Part shown: positions 25,605-33,982 of the stretch, piece by piece
How the letters are laid out: every line of letters begins with the position of its first letter
How positions within the stretch are numbered: the stretch's first letter is position 1
Source: Gammaproteobacteria bacterium
Lineage (GTDB): Bacteria > Pseudomonadota > Gammaproteobacteria > Steroidobacterales > Steroidobacteraceae
Length of the DNA stretch: 64,000 nucleotides
Assembly (NCBI GenBank): GCA_016707425.1
Contig: JADJHU010000014.1
Coordinates: 1-64,000 of the forward strand
Direction: 5' to 3'
Notes under the pieces: generated by a model
What the model was told of the DNA's origin: nothing
The model's database searches: none
What the model saw: only the letters and a program-made list of their open reading frames with translations
Made by a program: the position numbers and the translations under genes

Positions 25605-27167
25605 ATGTGGACTGTGGGAAGGCTATGGCTCTGCATCGCGGTTGCCGTCGCTGTCCTGCTGCCGGGTGGAGTGCGCGCCGCAAGCATCGAGACGCTGCTG
25701 ATGCCTGGCAAGGTCATCAGCGGGCATGCCGATATCGAGACGCAGTGCTCCCGGTGCCATGATCGTGCGGACCGCGCCCGCCAGTCGAGCCTCTGTCGCG
25801 GGTGTCACGAAAAAGTGGACGCCGACATCCTCGGGCGCCGTGGTCTGCACGGCCGCGTGACGCGGTCCGGGCAGGTCAAATGTACCGCCTGCCACTCGGA
25901 GCACCAGGGTCGCGACGCGGACATTGTGAAGTTCGCACCCGACCGCTTCGACCACGCTGCAACGGATTTCGCCCTCGACAGTCGGCACCAGGCCGTCGCC
26001 TGCACCGCGTGCCACGCAAGTGGCAAGGCGTACCGCGAGGCTCCGGGAAACTGCTTCGCCTGTCATCGCAAGGATGACGCGCATGCGGGCAGTCTCGGTC
26101 AGGACTGCGGCAGCTGCCATGCGGGCGCACGCTGGAGCGATTTTCGCTTTGACCATGGACGGACACATTTCGCATTGACCGGGGCACACCGGGAGGTGGG
26201 CTGCGGAGCCTGTCATTCCGGGCACCGCTATGGATCGACGCCCGTGCGGTGCGCTTCGTGTCACGCACCCGACGATGTGCACGGCGGGACCCGCGGGGCA
26301 GGGTGCGCGAACTGCCATACGACTGTGGCCTGGGACGACTCGAAATTCGATCATGCCGAGGAAACGGGCTTCGCGCTGCTTGGTGGCCATCGTGACCTCG
26401 AGTGCACGGGCTGTCATCGCAGCGGGCGCATGGAAGACGATCTGCCCAAGGATTGTCACGGCTGCCACGCCGGCGATGACCCGCACGAGGGGCGCTTCGA
26501 GCGCAGGTGCGATCGTTGCCATACCGAGAACGCATGGAAGCCGGCGAGGTTCGATCATCTCAAGGAGACGAGATTCGCACTCGCAGGGGCGCACGGACGC
26601 ATCGATTGCCATGCCTGCCATGCCGCGCCCCTTGGGAACCCGAAGCTGTCCGATGATTGCGCGTCCTGCCATCGCGCCAGTGACGTACACGCCGGGAAAC
26701 TTGGGCGCGACTGCCAGCAATGCCATGGGGTTGAGGCCTGGCGGACTGCACTGGTCTTTGACCACGATCTCGCGGACTTTCCGCTGGTCGGGCTGCACGT
26801 CGCTGTGCCATGCGTGGAGTGCCACCGCAAGCCGGAGTTCAAGGGCGTGCCGCGGGATTGTGTCGGGTGCCACCAGCGCGCCGATGTCCACAAGGGCGGG
26901 CTCGGCCGCGCGTGCGGGACGTGTCACTCGCCCAACGGGTGGGCGATCTGGGACTTCGACCACGGCAAGGAGACGGGCTTCGCGCTCACAGGCGCGCACG
27001 CCCGCAGCGCGTGCGCGGACTGTCATCGCCGACCCGCAAGTGAAGTGAAGCTCGCGCGCGACTGCGCGGCCTGTCATGTGCGCGAAGACAAGCATCTCGG
27101 ACAGTTTGGCCGCCAGTGCCAGCGGTGTCATGGCACGACAAGCTTCAGGGGAGCGCGTCTCCAGTAG
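25605..27167 (+). CDS. Periplasmic 21-heme cytochrome c (cytochrome c3/c7-like repeats)
   Basis: A 520-residue exported protein with a signal peptide (1-25) and 21 CxxCH heme-attachment motifs, first CSRCH and last CQRCH, spread evenly over the whole chain at about one per 23 residues. Repeating blocks of the form FDH-x-x-x-x-FAL-x-GxH-x-x-x-xC-x-x-CH give each heme a distal histidine, so bis-His coordination is likely. Such proteins act as electron wires. The ATG at 25605 is chosen because it begins a good signal peptide; the upstream frame overlaps the membrane protein. The next cytochrome follows after 9 nt. Confidence 0.9.
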   Translation: MWTVGRLWLCIAVAVAVLLPGGVRAASIETLLMPGKVISGHADIETQCSRCHDRADRARQSSLCRGCHEKVDADILGRRGLHGRVTRSGQVKCTACHSEHQGRDADIVKFAPDRFDHAATDFALDSRHQAVACTACHASGKAYREAPGNCFACHRKDDAHAGSLGQDCGSCHAGARWSDFRFDHGRTHFALTGAHREVGCGACHSGHRYGSTPVRCASCHAPDDVHGGTRGAGCANCHTTVAWDDSKFDHAEETGFALLGGHRDLECTGCHRSGRMEDDLPKDCHGCHAGDDPHEGRFERRCDRCHTENAWKPARFDHLKETRFALAGAHGRIDCHACHAAPLGNPKLSDDCASCHRASDVHAGKLGRDCQQCHGVEAWRTALVFDHDLADFPLVGLHVAVPCVECHRKPEFKGVPRDCVGCHQRADVHKGGLGRACGTCHSPNGWAIWDFDHGKETGFALTGAHARSACADCHRRPASEVKLARDCAACHVREDKHLGQFGRQCQRCHGTTSFRGARLQ

Positions 27168-27176
27168 GGGTCGTGT

Positions 27177-28811
27177 ATGAACATCGCTACAGTCTCTGCC
27201 CACCACGTGTGCACTACCCCGACGCGAATGCGTTCTGCATTCGGCATCGCACTGCTGCTTCTGAGCGGGCTCGCGGCGGCCGCACCGCCCCCGGCACCAC
27301 GCTCGTCCTTCGACCACCTGACCACAGGCTTCGAACTCACGGGCCGGCACCGCGAGGCGCGCTGCGAGACCTGCCACGTGGATGCAGTGTTCAGGGGCAC
27401 GCCGCGGGACTGCGCGGAATGCCATGAACGCGGGTCGCGTGTAGGCGCCGGTGCCAGGCCCGCCTCCCACGTCCGCAGCAGCAATCGCTGTGCCGACTGC
27501 CACACCACTGCTGGCTGGATTCCGGCCAGCCGCTTTGATCACTCGCAGGTTCGCGGCAGCTGTGTCTCCTGTCACGATGGAGTGCGCGCGAGCGGCAAGC
27601 CTCAGACGCACATTGCGACGAGCGCCCCCTGCGATAGCTGCCACAGGACGACGGCGTGGCGTCCGGCGGGCTTCAGCCACGACGGGGTTACGGGCGGCTG
27701 TTTCGCCTGTCACAATGGCACGACGGCGACGGGCAAGGGCGCGAGTCACGTGGCGACCACTGCCGACTGCGCCACCTGCCACTCCACTCTCGCCTGGACT
27801 CCGGCCCGTTTCGACCACGGTGGTGTCGCGGCGGGGAGTTGCGGCACCTGCCACAACGGGGTGCAGGCGACTGGAAAGCCCGCGACGCATCTGCCGACGA
27901 GCGCGTCGTGCGACAGCTGCCACAGGACGACGGCGTGGCGTCCGGCGGGCTTCAGCCACGACGGGGTTACGGGCAGCTGTTTCGCCTGTCACAACGGCAC
28001 GACGGCGACGGGCAAGGGGTCCGGCCACATCGCTACGACGAACAGCTGCGAGAGCTGCCATGCGACGAGTGCCTGGCGTCCGGCGACGCGGGTCGATCAC
28101 ACCCAGGTCTCGGGCAGCTGCGTGAGCTGTCACAACGGCACGACGGCCACGGGCAAGGGCGCGAGTCACGTGCAGAGCGACAACAACTGCGACAACTGCC
28201 ACACCACCACCGCATGGACACCCGCGCAGTTCGATCATGCGGGCATTGCAGCGGGCAGCTGCGCGTCCTGTCACAACGGTGTGCAGGCCACCGGCAAACC
28301 CGTGACGCACGTGCCGACGACGGCATCGTGCGACGCCTGCCATTCGACACTCGCCTGGCGGCCGGCGCGCTTCGATCACTCGGGCATTACGAGCGGGTGC
28401 CTGGGCTGCCACAACGGTTCGGCGGCCACGGGCAAGCCGAGTGGACACATGGCGACGTCGCGCGACTGCAACGCCTGCCATACTTATCCTGCCTGGATAC
28501 CGCTCACGTTCCGGCATGCCTCGGCGGAATATCCCGGTGATCACGCGCGGGCGCTGATCTGCACCGCCTGCCACACGACTAACACGGATCAGGCGACCTG
28601 GAGCAGCCCGGCCTACCGGCCAAACTGTGCGGGGTGTCATGCCGCGGATTTCAAGCCGGATCCCCATACCAAATACGGCAACGTCAAGTACACGGTCGCG
28701 GAGCTGCGCAACTGCTCCGGCGCGTGTCACGAGTATGCCGATTCGACGCTGACCACGATCTCCAGGCGTCGCGCCGGACCGCAGCATCGGGTCAGGGACA
28801 CCGGTTTCTGA
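27177..28811 (+). CDS. Exported 20-heme repeat cytochrome c
   Basis: A 544-residue protein with a signal peptide and 19 CxxCH motifs plus a final CSGACH (CxxxCH), 20 potential hemes. The centre is built from near-identical ~46-residue units, each with two hemes: CDSCHRTTAWRPAGFSHDGV, then CFACHNGTTATGKG, then SH or GH. The repeats are also nearly identical in DNA (27631-27739 versus 27910-28018). It is probably periplasmic or carried to the outer membrane, extending the chain of the 21-heme protein. The start at 27177 has TAGGGG upstream; the ATG at 27228 gives a tighter signal peptide and is possible. Confidence 0.88.
   Translation: MNIATVSAHHVCTTPTRMRSAFGIALLLLSGLAAAAPPPAPRSSFDHLTTGFELTGRHREARCETCHVDAVFRGTPRDCAECHERGSRVGAGARPASHVRSSNRCADCHTTAGWIPASRFDHSQVRGSCVSCHDGVRASGKPQTHIATSAPCDSCHRTTAWRPAGFSHDGVTGGCFACHNGTTATGKGASHVATTADCATCHSTLAWTPARFDHGGVAAGSCGTCHNGVQATGKPATHLPTSASCDSCHRTTAWRPAGFSHDGVTGSCFACHNGTTATGKGSGHIATTNSCESCHATSAWRPATRVDHTQVSGSCVSCHNGTTATGKGASHVQSDNNCDNCHTTTAWTPAQFDHAGIAAGSCASCHNGVQATGKPVTHVPTTASCDACHSTLAWRPARFDHSGITSGCLGCHNGSAATGKPSGHMATSRDCNACHTYPAWIPLTFRHASAEYPGDHARALICTACHTTNTDQATWSSPAYRPNCAGCHAADFKPDPHTKYGNVKYTVAELRNCSGACHEYADSTLTTISRRRAGPQHRVRDTGF
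27631..27739 (+). repeat. Direct repeat copy 1 inside the 20-heme gene
   Basis: This 109-bp stretch recurs at 27910-28018 with only three mismatches by my comparison (T/C, G/A and T/C, at least two of them silent). It encodes a two-heme unit. The spacing of 279 bp equals two units. Shorter versions of the same unit recur at about 28126-28170. Confidence 0.85.
27910..28018 (+). repeat. Direct repeat copy 2 inside the 20-heme gene
   Basis: Second copy of the 109-bp block at 27631-27739. Near identity at third codon positions indicates recent duplication or gene conversion, so heme number could change by recombination. Confidence 0.85.
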
Positions 28812-28824
28812 CCGGGACACAGGC

Positions 28825-31227
28825 ATGAGAACCTTGCTGCGACCCCTGTATTTTCTGCCGCTCGGCTGGCTCGGTGCGTTCGCCGCTCCCGCGCAGATGC
28901 CGCAGCGCCTCGTGGATGCAGTGGACGTGGCCGTGCACGACAGCAGCGTGGATGTGGCCGTGAACTTCTCCTGCTCGGTGCGTTACCTCAGTCATGAGCC
29001 GGCGGGCGAAGGCGAGGTTCTGCGCATCCGTCTGCTCGGCGAGTCGGACTGTGGCTCGTCGTTCGACACGTTTGTGACGGGCAGCGTGCCCGGCGCGACT
29101 GCCTGGCCGGAGTATCTGCGCGGCATGGAGGTGACCCCGGTTGCCGGCCGCGAGATCGCGCTTACCGTGAGCTGGGTACGCAGGGAGCGCTTCGTGCTGG
29201 CACCCGAGGGCCGGCGGGGACTGCGCATTCGCCTCCTGCGCTCCGCCACGCGCCGTGGTCGGGTCTTTCTGAGCGAGGGACCCGGGGTCACTGCTCAGTA
29301 CTCGATCAACCTCGAGTCGCAGCGTGGACCATTCGATGCGCAGGCGATCGCCGCGGCTGAGGCGCGCACGAAGATGCGACCCTATGTGTCGCAGGCGACG
29401 CTGCGCGGCGAAACCTGGTACCGGCTGCGCATCGGGCCGATTGCAACGGAAAGCGAGGCAAAGAGGCTGCTGAAGACGCTGCGCGGCCCCTACCCGCGCG
29501 CCTGGCTCGCCATCGGTGATCAGGATGACACCGACGTCGACACTGGGGAAGGCCCGGTGGGAGCGACGGTCGCGCCGGCCGCACGCGCGGCGGCCTCCGG
29601 GCCGCTCCTGACCGCGCCCGAGCGGGTGGTGATGCTCGCCGACGCCCGCAGGAAGTTCCGCGGCCGGGACTACCGGGCGAGCGTCCCCCTGCTCACGCGC
29701 CTCGTCGAGCAGCCGGAGTTTCCCGAACGGGTCGACGCCCAGGAACTCCTCGGCCTGGCGCGCGAGCGCCTGGGGCAGCTCGCGCACGCCAAAGCCGAGT
29801 ACGAGGAATATCTCACGCGCTATCCGCAGGGACGTGCTGCGGCACGCGTGCGCGATCGCCTGCGTACGCTGCGCAGTGCGTATCGGTCGTCGCGCGATCG
29901 CGGTGCGGGCGGCGGTGTCGACGCGGACCGCACCTGGACGTTCGTTGGCGCGTTTTCGCAGCTCTACCGGCGTGATGAGAGCAACGTCGAAAACTCGTTC
30001 GCCAGCAGTGGCCTGACGGCCCAGAACGCGGTGCTGAGCGACGGCGAGCTGGTGGCACGCCGCCGCGGCGAACGCTTCGACTTCACCACCCGCCTCAGCC
30101 TGGGCTTCGCGAAGGATCTGCTGGGCGATGGCCCCGGCGATCAGCTGCGTGTGAGCGCGGCCTACGCCGAGCTCGGAGATCGCGAGCGAGGCTGGCAGCT
30201 GCGCGGCGGGCGGCAGTCGCGGAACTCAGGCGGCGTGCTCGGCAGCTTCGACGGCGTGTGGCTCGGCTATCAGGTGCTGCCGCGCCTGCGCCTCAATTTC
30301 TCGGGCGGCTCCCCCGTGGATTCGACACTCGATGGATTCGACGGGCAGCGGCGGTTCCTCGGCGTTTCGGCCGACATGGGCCCCTTCCGCGACGCCTGGG
30401 ACTTCACCGCGTATGCACTCGAGCAACAGATCGAGAGCGTCACCGACCGGCGTGCCATCGGTGCGGAGCTGCGGTATTTCCGGCCGGGGCGCACGCTGGT
30501 CGGGATCGTCGACTACGACCTGGCATTTCGGGATATCAACGGAGCCATGTTGCTCTATTCGCAGGAGCTGCCGGGACGCTGGGTCTTCAATGTCAATGTC
30601 GATCAGCGCAAGAGCCCGCTGCTCGCGCTGCGTAACGCCGCGATCGGCCAGCCAGTCCGCGATTTTCAGGACCTCTTCGGCTTGTTCTTCGCTGACGAGC
30701 TCGAGCGGCTGGCCAGGGATCGCACGGCCGATTCCCGCAACTACAGCCTTTCGGCGTATCGACCGCTCGGCGACCGGTTCCGGCTGACGCTCGATGTAAG
30801 CAGCTCCGAGCTCGGAAGCACGCCCGCTTCCGGCGGCGTGGAGGCCGTGCCGGCACAGCCGCGTGCCGATTCGTTCTCCGTGCAGCTCTTCGGCAGCAGT
30901 CTGCTTCGTGCGAGCGACGTGCACGTGCTGGCGCTGCGCTACCAGTCCGACGGGGTCACGGATCTCGAATCCCTCGGTCTTATCAGCCGCTGGCCGCTGC
31001 GCGGTGCATGGCGCATCGGGCCGCGTCTGCGCGTCGACCGGCGCACGCTCGCGGGCGACGGCGCGTTGCAGTGGGTGTACATGCCGTCGCTGCGACTCGA
31101 GTATCAGCGGGCACGTACGCTGCTCGAGCTCGATCTCGGCGCCGAGCACGGCACCGCGGATCGTGCGGCGGGCACCGAGACCGTCGACCGGTATTATCTC
31201 AGCGTGGGCTACCGTATGGTGTTCTGA
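28825..31227 (+). CDS. Outer-membrane protein: SPOR-like domain, TPR repeats and C-terminal beta-barrel
   Basis: An 800-residue exported protein with a signal peptide (1-23) and a beta-rich N-terminal domain (about 28-145). A SPOR-like domain follows (about 155-232; YSINLESQ..., WYRLRIGPI, ESEAKRLLKTL), then two or three TPR-like helices (about 270-345). About 440 residues of alternating strands form a likely outer-membrane barrel and end in YYLSVGYRMVF, the terminal-aromatic signature. It lacks CxxCH. By position it may be the outer-membrane sleeve for the cytochromes, like MtrB with MtrA, but I see no MtrB similarity and the SPOR/TPR parts are not typical of known conduits. Confidence 0.75.
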   Translation: MRTLLRPLYFLPLGWLGAFAAPAQMPQRLVDAVDVAVHDSSVDVAVNFSCSVRYLSHEPAGEGEVLRIRLLGESDCGSSFDTFVTGSVPGATAWPEYLRGMEVTPVAGREIALTVSWVRRERFVLAPEGRRGLRIRLLRSATRRGRVFLSEGPGVTAQYSINLESQRGPFDAQAIAAAEARTKMRPYVSQATLRGETWYRLRIGPIATESEAKRLLKTLRGPYPRAWLAIGDQDDTDVDTGEGPVGATVAPAARAAASGPLLTAPERVVMLADARRKFRGRDYRASVPLLTRLVEQPEFPERVDAQELLGLARERLGQLAHAKAEYEEYLTRYPQGRAAARVRDRLRTLRSAYRSSRDRGAGGGVDADRTWTFVGAFSQLYRRDESNVENSFASSGLTAQNAVLSDGELVARRRGERFDFTTRLSLGFAKDLLGDGPGDQLRVSAAYAELGDRERGWQLRGGRQSRNSGGVLGSFDGVWLGYQVLPRLRLNFSGGSPVDSTLDGFDGQRRFLGVSADMGPFRDAWDFTAYALEQQIESVTDRRAIGAELRYFRPGRTLVGIVDYDLAFRDINGAMLLYSQELPGRWVFNVNVDQRKSPLLALRNAAIGQPVRDFQDLFGLFFADELERLARDRTADSRNYSLSAYRPLGDRFRLTLDVSSSELGSTPASGGVEAVPAQPRADSFSVQLFGSSLLRASDVHVLALRYQSDGVTDLESLGLISRWPLRGAWRIGPRLRVDRRTLAGDGALQWVYMPSLRLEYQRARTLLELDLGAEHGTADRAAGTETVDRYYLSVGYRMVF

Positions 31228-31231
31228 GCAG

Positions 31232-31795
31232 ATGGTCCGCAGACTGTTCGCATTCCTGTGCCTGATGCCGCTCGCGGCTGACATCGGCGCTGCGCCGCTC
31301 GTACGGGATTATCTGGACGAGACGACGGCGATCAGTGTCACCTATGTCACGACACCGCTGGTGTTCGTGCGCGAGCATCCGTCGCTCGGCGTGAACGTGC
31401 GCGAGTACCTGAGTCTGGCTCCCCTCGAGCTCAATGCCGCAGGCCGTGAGACCTACTATCTCTTCGGGTATCTGTGGCATACAGGCGCAGCTTCCGGCGA
31501 GTCGCTCGAGACCCTCGCCCGGGAACTGGTGATACTCGGTGATGATCGGCGGATGCGACTGCAGGGCGTCGGGCGCTCGCTGCGCCAGGCGGGGCTCGGG
31601 GGGCTGCCCTGGCCGCCTCCGGCGCCTGGCGCGCATCCGGTGATGTATTCGATCGATCCCGAGGCGCTCTACTACCTGACGGCTACGGAGGCGCTCAGCG
31701 TCGAGCTTCCGGCCGACCGGTTCGAGCCCCTCATGAGCCTGTGGCACGACGGTCGCGACGGCATCCGCGAATTCCTGCGCACGACGGTTGACTGA
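31232..31795 (+). CDS. Small exported protein of unknown function
   Basis: A 187-residue protein with a signal peptide (1-20) and a mixed alpha/beta soluble body. I recognise no family. It contains no cysteine after the signal region, so it carries no c-type heme. It starts 4 nt after the barrel protein and is the last gene of the rightward redox operon, so it is probably a periplasmic accessory of that system. It is convergent with the ankyrin gene, ending 15 nt from that gene's stop, with no visible terminator. Confidence 0.6.
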   Translation: MVRRLFAFLCLMPLAADIGAAPLVRDYLDETTAISVTYVTTPLVFVREHPSLGVNVREYLSLAPLELNAAGRETYYLFGYLWHTGAASGESLETLARELVILGDDRRMRLQGVGRSLRQAGLGGLPWPPPAPGAHPVMYSIDPEALYYLTATEALSVELPADRFEPLMSLWHDGRDGIREFLRTTVD

Positions 31796-31810
31796 GGGGT
31801 CGGCGCTCAC

Positions 31811-33829
31811 TCACTCGAGCAGTGCAACGAGTGCCGCGTCGCCCCGGGCGCGGGCAATGTCCGAGGCTGTCGCGCGATCGCGGTTACGCAGCTTCCGGTC
31901 GGCGCCTGCTGCAAGCAGCACGCGGACTGCGTCACCGCATCCCGCACGTGCCGCGAGTGTGAGCGCCGTGTCGCCTGCCTGGTCGTGCGCGTTCAGACCG
32001 GTGCCGGGCTTCGCGAGCAGCTGCACGATCTCCGTGTGGCAGAGCGAGGCGGCGATCATGATCGCATTGTCGCCGCTGCGGGCCGTCGCCAGCGGCCTGG
32101 CGCCCGCGGCGAGCAGCCTGCGGGCCGGCTCGAGATGCCCGCTGCGCGCGGCGACCATGAGCGGTGTCACGCCATTGCGCTCGCCAGCGTTCGCGTCGGC
32201 TCCGCGGCCGAGCAGCAGGCCGACCGCCTCACTGCCTCCTGTCTGCGCGGCGTGCCAGAGCGGAGTGCGTCCCTCCACATCATGCGCGTCGACAGATCCG
32301 CGGCTGAGCAGCAGCCCCAGGAGGCCTGGGTGACTGGCACGCGCGGCGAGGGTGAGCGCAGACACGCCATCTGTATTCGTCGTTGCCGGATCCGCGCCCC
32401 CCTCAAGCAGCGCGGCGACGATCGGCAGGCGCCGGTCAGCAACGGCGCGCAGCAGAGGCGTTTCGCCTGCGTCCGTGCGCAGATCCGGTTGCGCGCGGGC
32501 GGCTAGCAAGCGCTGCACGAGCGCCGGATTGCCCCGGGCGGTCGCGGCAAAGAGCGCCGTGCGGCCGTGGCGATCGGCTGCGTCGATCGCGGCACCGTGC
32601 TGCAGGAGGAGTTCCACATTCTCTGCGCGGCCGTTCTCGACCGCGACGAGGAGGGGCGTCTGGCCCTCGGGGCCGCGAGCCTCGGGGTCTGATCCACGCT
32701 CGAGCAGAGCCGCCAGCGCCGCTTCGGCGGGGCGGGAGGCGGCGATCAGCACGTCGGGCCAGCGCGCATAGAGATCGGCCGTTCCCGGTGCCGGGCGTCC
32801 GAGTCCGCGCGGCGCCGCGCGCGTCGTCAGCGCGCGTAGCGTCGTCGGGCCGCCACGCGCGCGCAGCAGCTCGAGCACCTCGGGCGCGTCGAAGCGGGCG
32901 GCCCAGTCGGCGGCGGTTTCGCCGGCGGCGTTGCGCAGCGCCACCAGATCCGCGCTGCGCGCGAGCAGTGCGGAGGCGACGTTGGTCGAATGCGCCCGCG
33001 CCGCGAAGAACAGCGCCGAATTTCCTGAGGCGTCGCGAGCATCGACGTGTGCGCCGGAGGCGATGAGCGCGACGACCGCGTCCACATGGCTCCCGCGTGC
33101 GGCGAGCATCAGCGGCGTGACACCTCCTGCATCGGGCGCGTTGGGATCGGCGCCGACCTCGAGGAGCCGTGCGACGGCTGCCGCGTGCCCGGCTTCCGCT
33201 GCGCGTGCAAGGGCGCCACGGCCGAAGGCATCTGCGGCTCCGATTGTGCTGCGATCGGCGAGGGCTTGCAGTATCGCCATGTCGCCGCGGGCTGCTGCCA
33301 GCCAGAGCGCTTCGCGTCTCAGGTCGGCGTCGGGGAACTGCAGATCCGGCCGGAACTCGAGCGGCAGGCGCCCTTCACGCAGCAGATCGGCCGCTCCCTC
33401 GTGCCCGTTGCGTGCCGCCTGTTCCAGCCAGTGGCGCGCACTCGTGAGATCGCGCGGGCTGGTCGTTGCGGCGAGCGCTGCCAGGTTGAAGGCAGCACGT
33501 GCGTGGCCCACGGCCGCTGCGGCCTCGAACCACTGCTGTGCCCGCGCCGTATCTGGTGGCACCGCAATCCCCAGAAGATGAAAGCATCCCAGCAGATAGC
33601 GGGCGTCGCCGGAGCCCGCGTCCGCAGCGGCCTGCGCACCGGCGAGCGCGCGATTCCAATCCTTGACGCGCAGCGCGGCCTGCACCGGCTCCAGCGCGCG
33701 GCCCGAAGCCTCGACACCCCTCGCACCGGCGGCCGGGCCTGCGCAGAAAAGCAACGCGACCAGCGCGGTGGCGGGTACGGCCCGCCGGCACCGAGCGGGC
33801 CGGCATGGGGGTAAGGCTCTCGAACTCAT
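31811..33829 (-). CDS. Exported Sel1-like and ankyrin-repeat protein
   Basis: A 672-residue protein with a signal peptide (about 1-36, AGPAAGARG), Sel1/TPR-like helices (about 50-150; ARYLLGCFHLLGIAVPPD, AQQWFEAAAAVGHARAAFNL) and then about 14 ankyrin repeats to the C terminus (GVTPLMLAARGSHVDAVVAL, GQTPLLVAVENGRAENVELL and similar). Both parts are protein-protein interaction scaffolds. It has no catalytic domain or membrane anchor and is probably periplasmic. It is transcribed toward the multiheme operon but on the other strand, and is divergent from the hydrolase gene (153-bp gap). Its partner is unknown. Confidence 0.85.
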   Translation of the reverse strand: MSSRALPPCRPARCRRAVPATALVALLFCAGPAAGARGVEASGRALEPVQAALRVKDWNRALAGAQAAADAGSGDARYLLGCFHLLGIAVPPDTARAQQWFEAAAAVGHARAAFNLAALAATTSPRDLTSARHWLEQAARNGHEGAADLLREGRLPLEFRPDLQFPDADLRREALWLAAARGDMAILQALADRSTIGAADAFGRGALARAAEAGHAAAVARLLEVGADPNAPDAGGVTPLMLAARGSHVDAVVALIASGAHVDARDASGNSALFFAARAHSTNVASALLARSADLVALRNAAGETAADWAARFDAPEVLELLRARGGPTTLRALTTRAAPRGLGRPAPGTADLYARWPDVLIAASRPAEAALAALLERGSDPEARGPEGQTPLLVAVENGRAENVELLLQHGAAIDAADRHGRTALFAATARGNPALVQRLLAARAQPDLRTDAGETPLLRAVADRRLPIVAALLEGGADPATTNTDGVSALTLAARASHPGLLGLLLSRGSVDAHDVEGRTPLWHAAQTGGSEAVGLLLGRGADANAGERNGVTPLMVAARSGHLEPARRLLAAGARPLATARSGDNAIMIAASLCHTEIVQLLAKPGTGLNAHDQAGDTALTLAARAGCGDAVRVLLAAGADRKLRNRDRATASDIARARGDAALVALLE

Positions 33830-33982
33830 CCCGGTTGTCCTTGCGAATGTGCACTGACGGAGACCACCCCTCCAACATTATGCGATCTGCACGGCGGCAT
33901 GCGACGTGTCGCTGTTCGCAGCCGGTGGCGCCCTGTCGCGCCCATGGTCAATCGAGCTGCGCTGCGGCATCATGCGACAATA

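Noticed and set aside
27450..28450. Regularly spaced repeats resembling a CRISPR array
   Set aside because: The period is about 140 bp, the repeats are in frame and encode paired heme motifs, and the intervening sequence is coding and related. No cas genes.
25623..28826. A 1067-codon open frame antisense to both multiheme cytochromes
   Set aside because: The repeat structure comes only from the CxxCH repeats read backwards. It has no signal peptide or domain, and the plus-strand cytochromes are unambiguous.
28825..31227. MtrB-type porin of a classical Mtr conduit
   Set aside because: No CxxC near the N terminus and no recognisable MtrB similarity; the SPOR and TPR segments do not fit. Only a generic outer-membrane barrel is supported.
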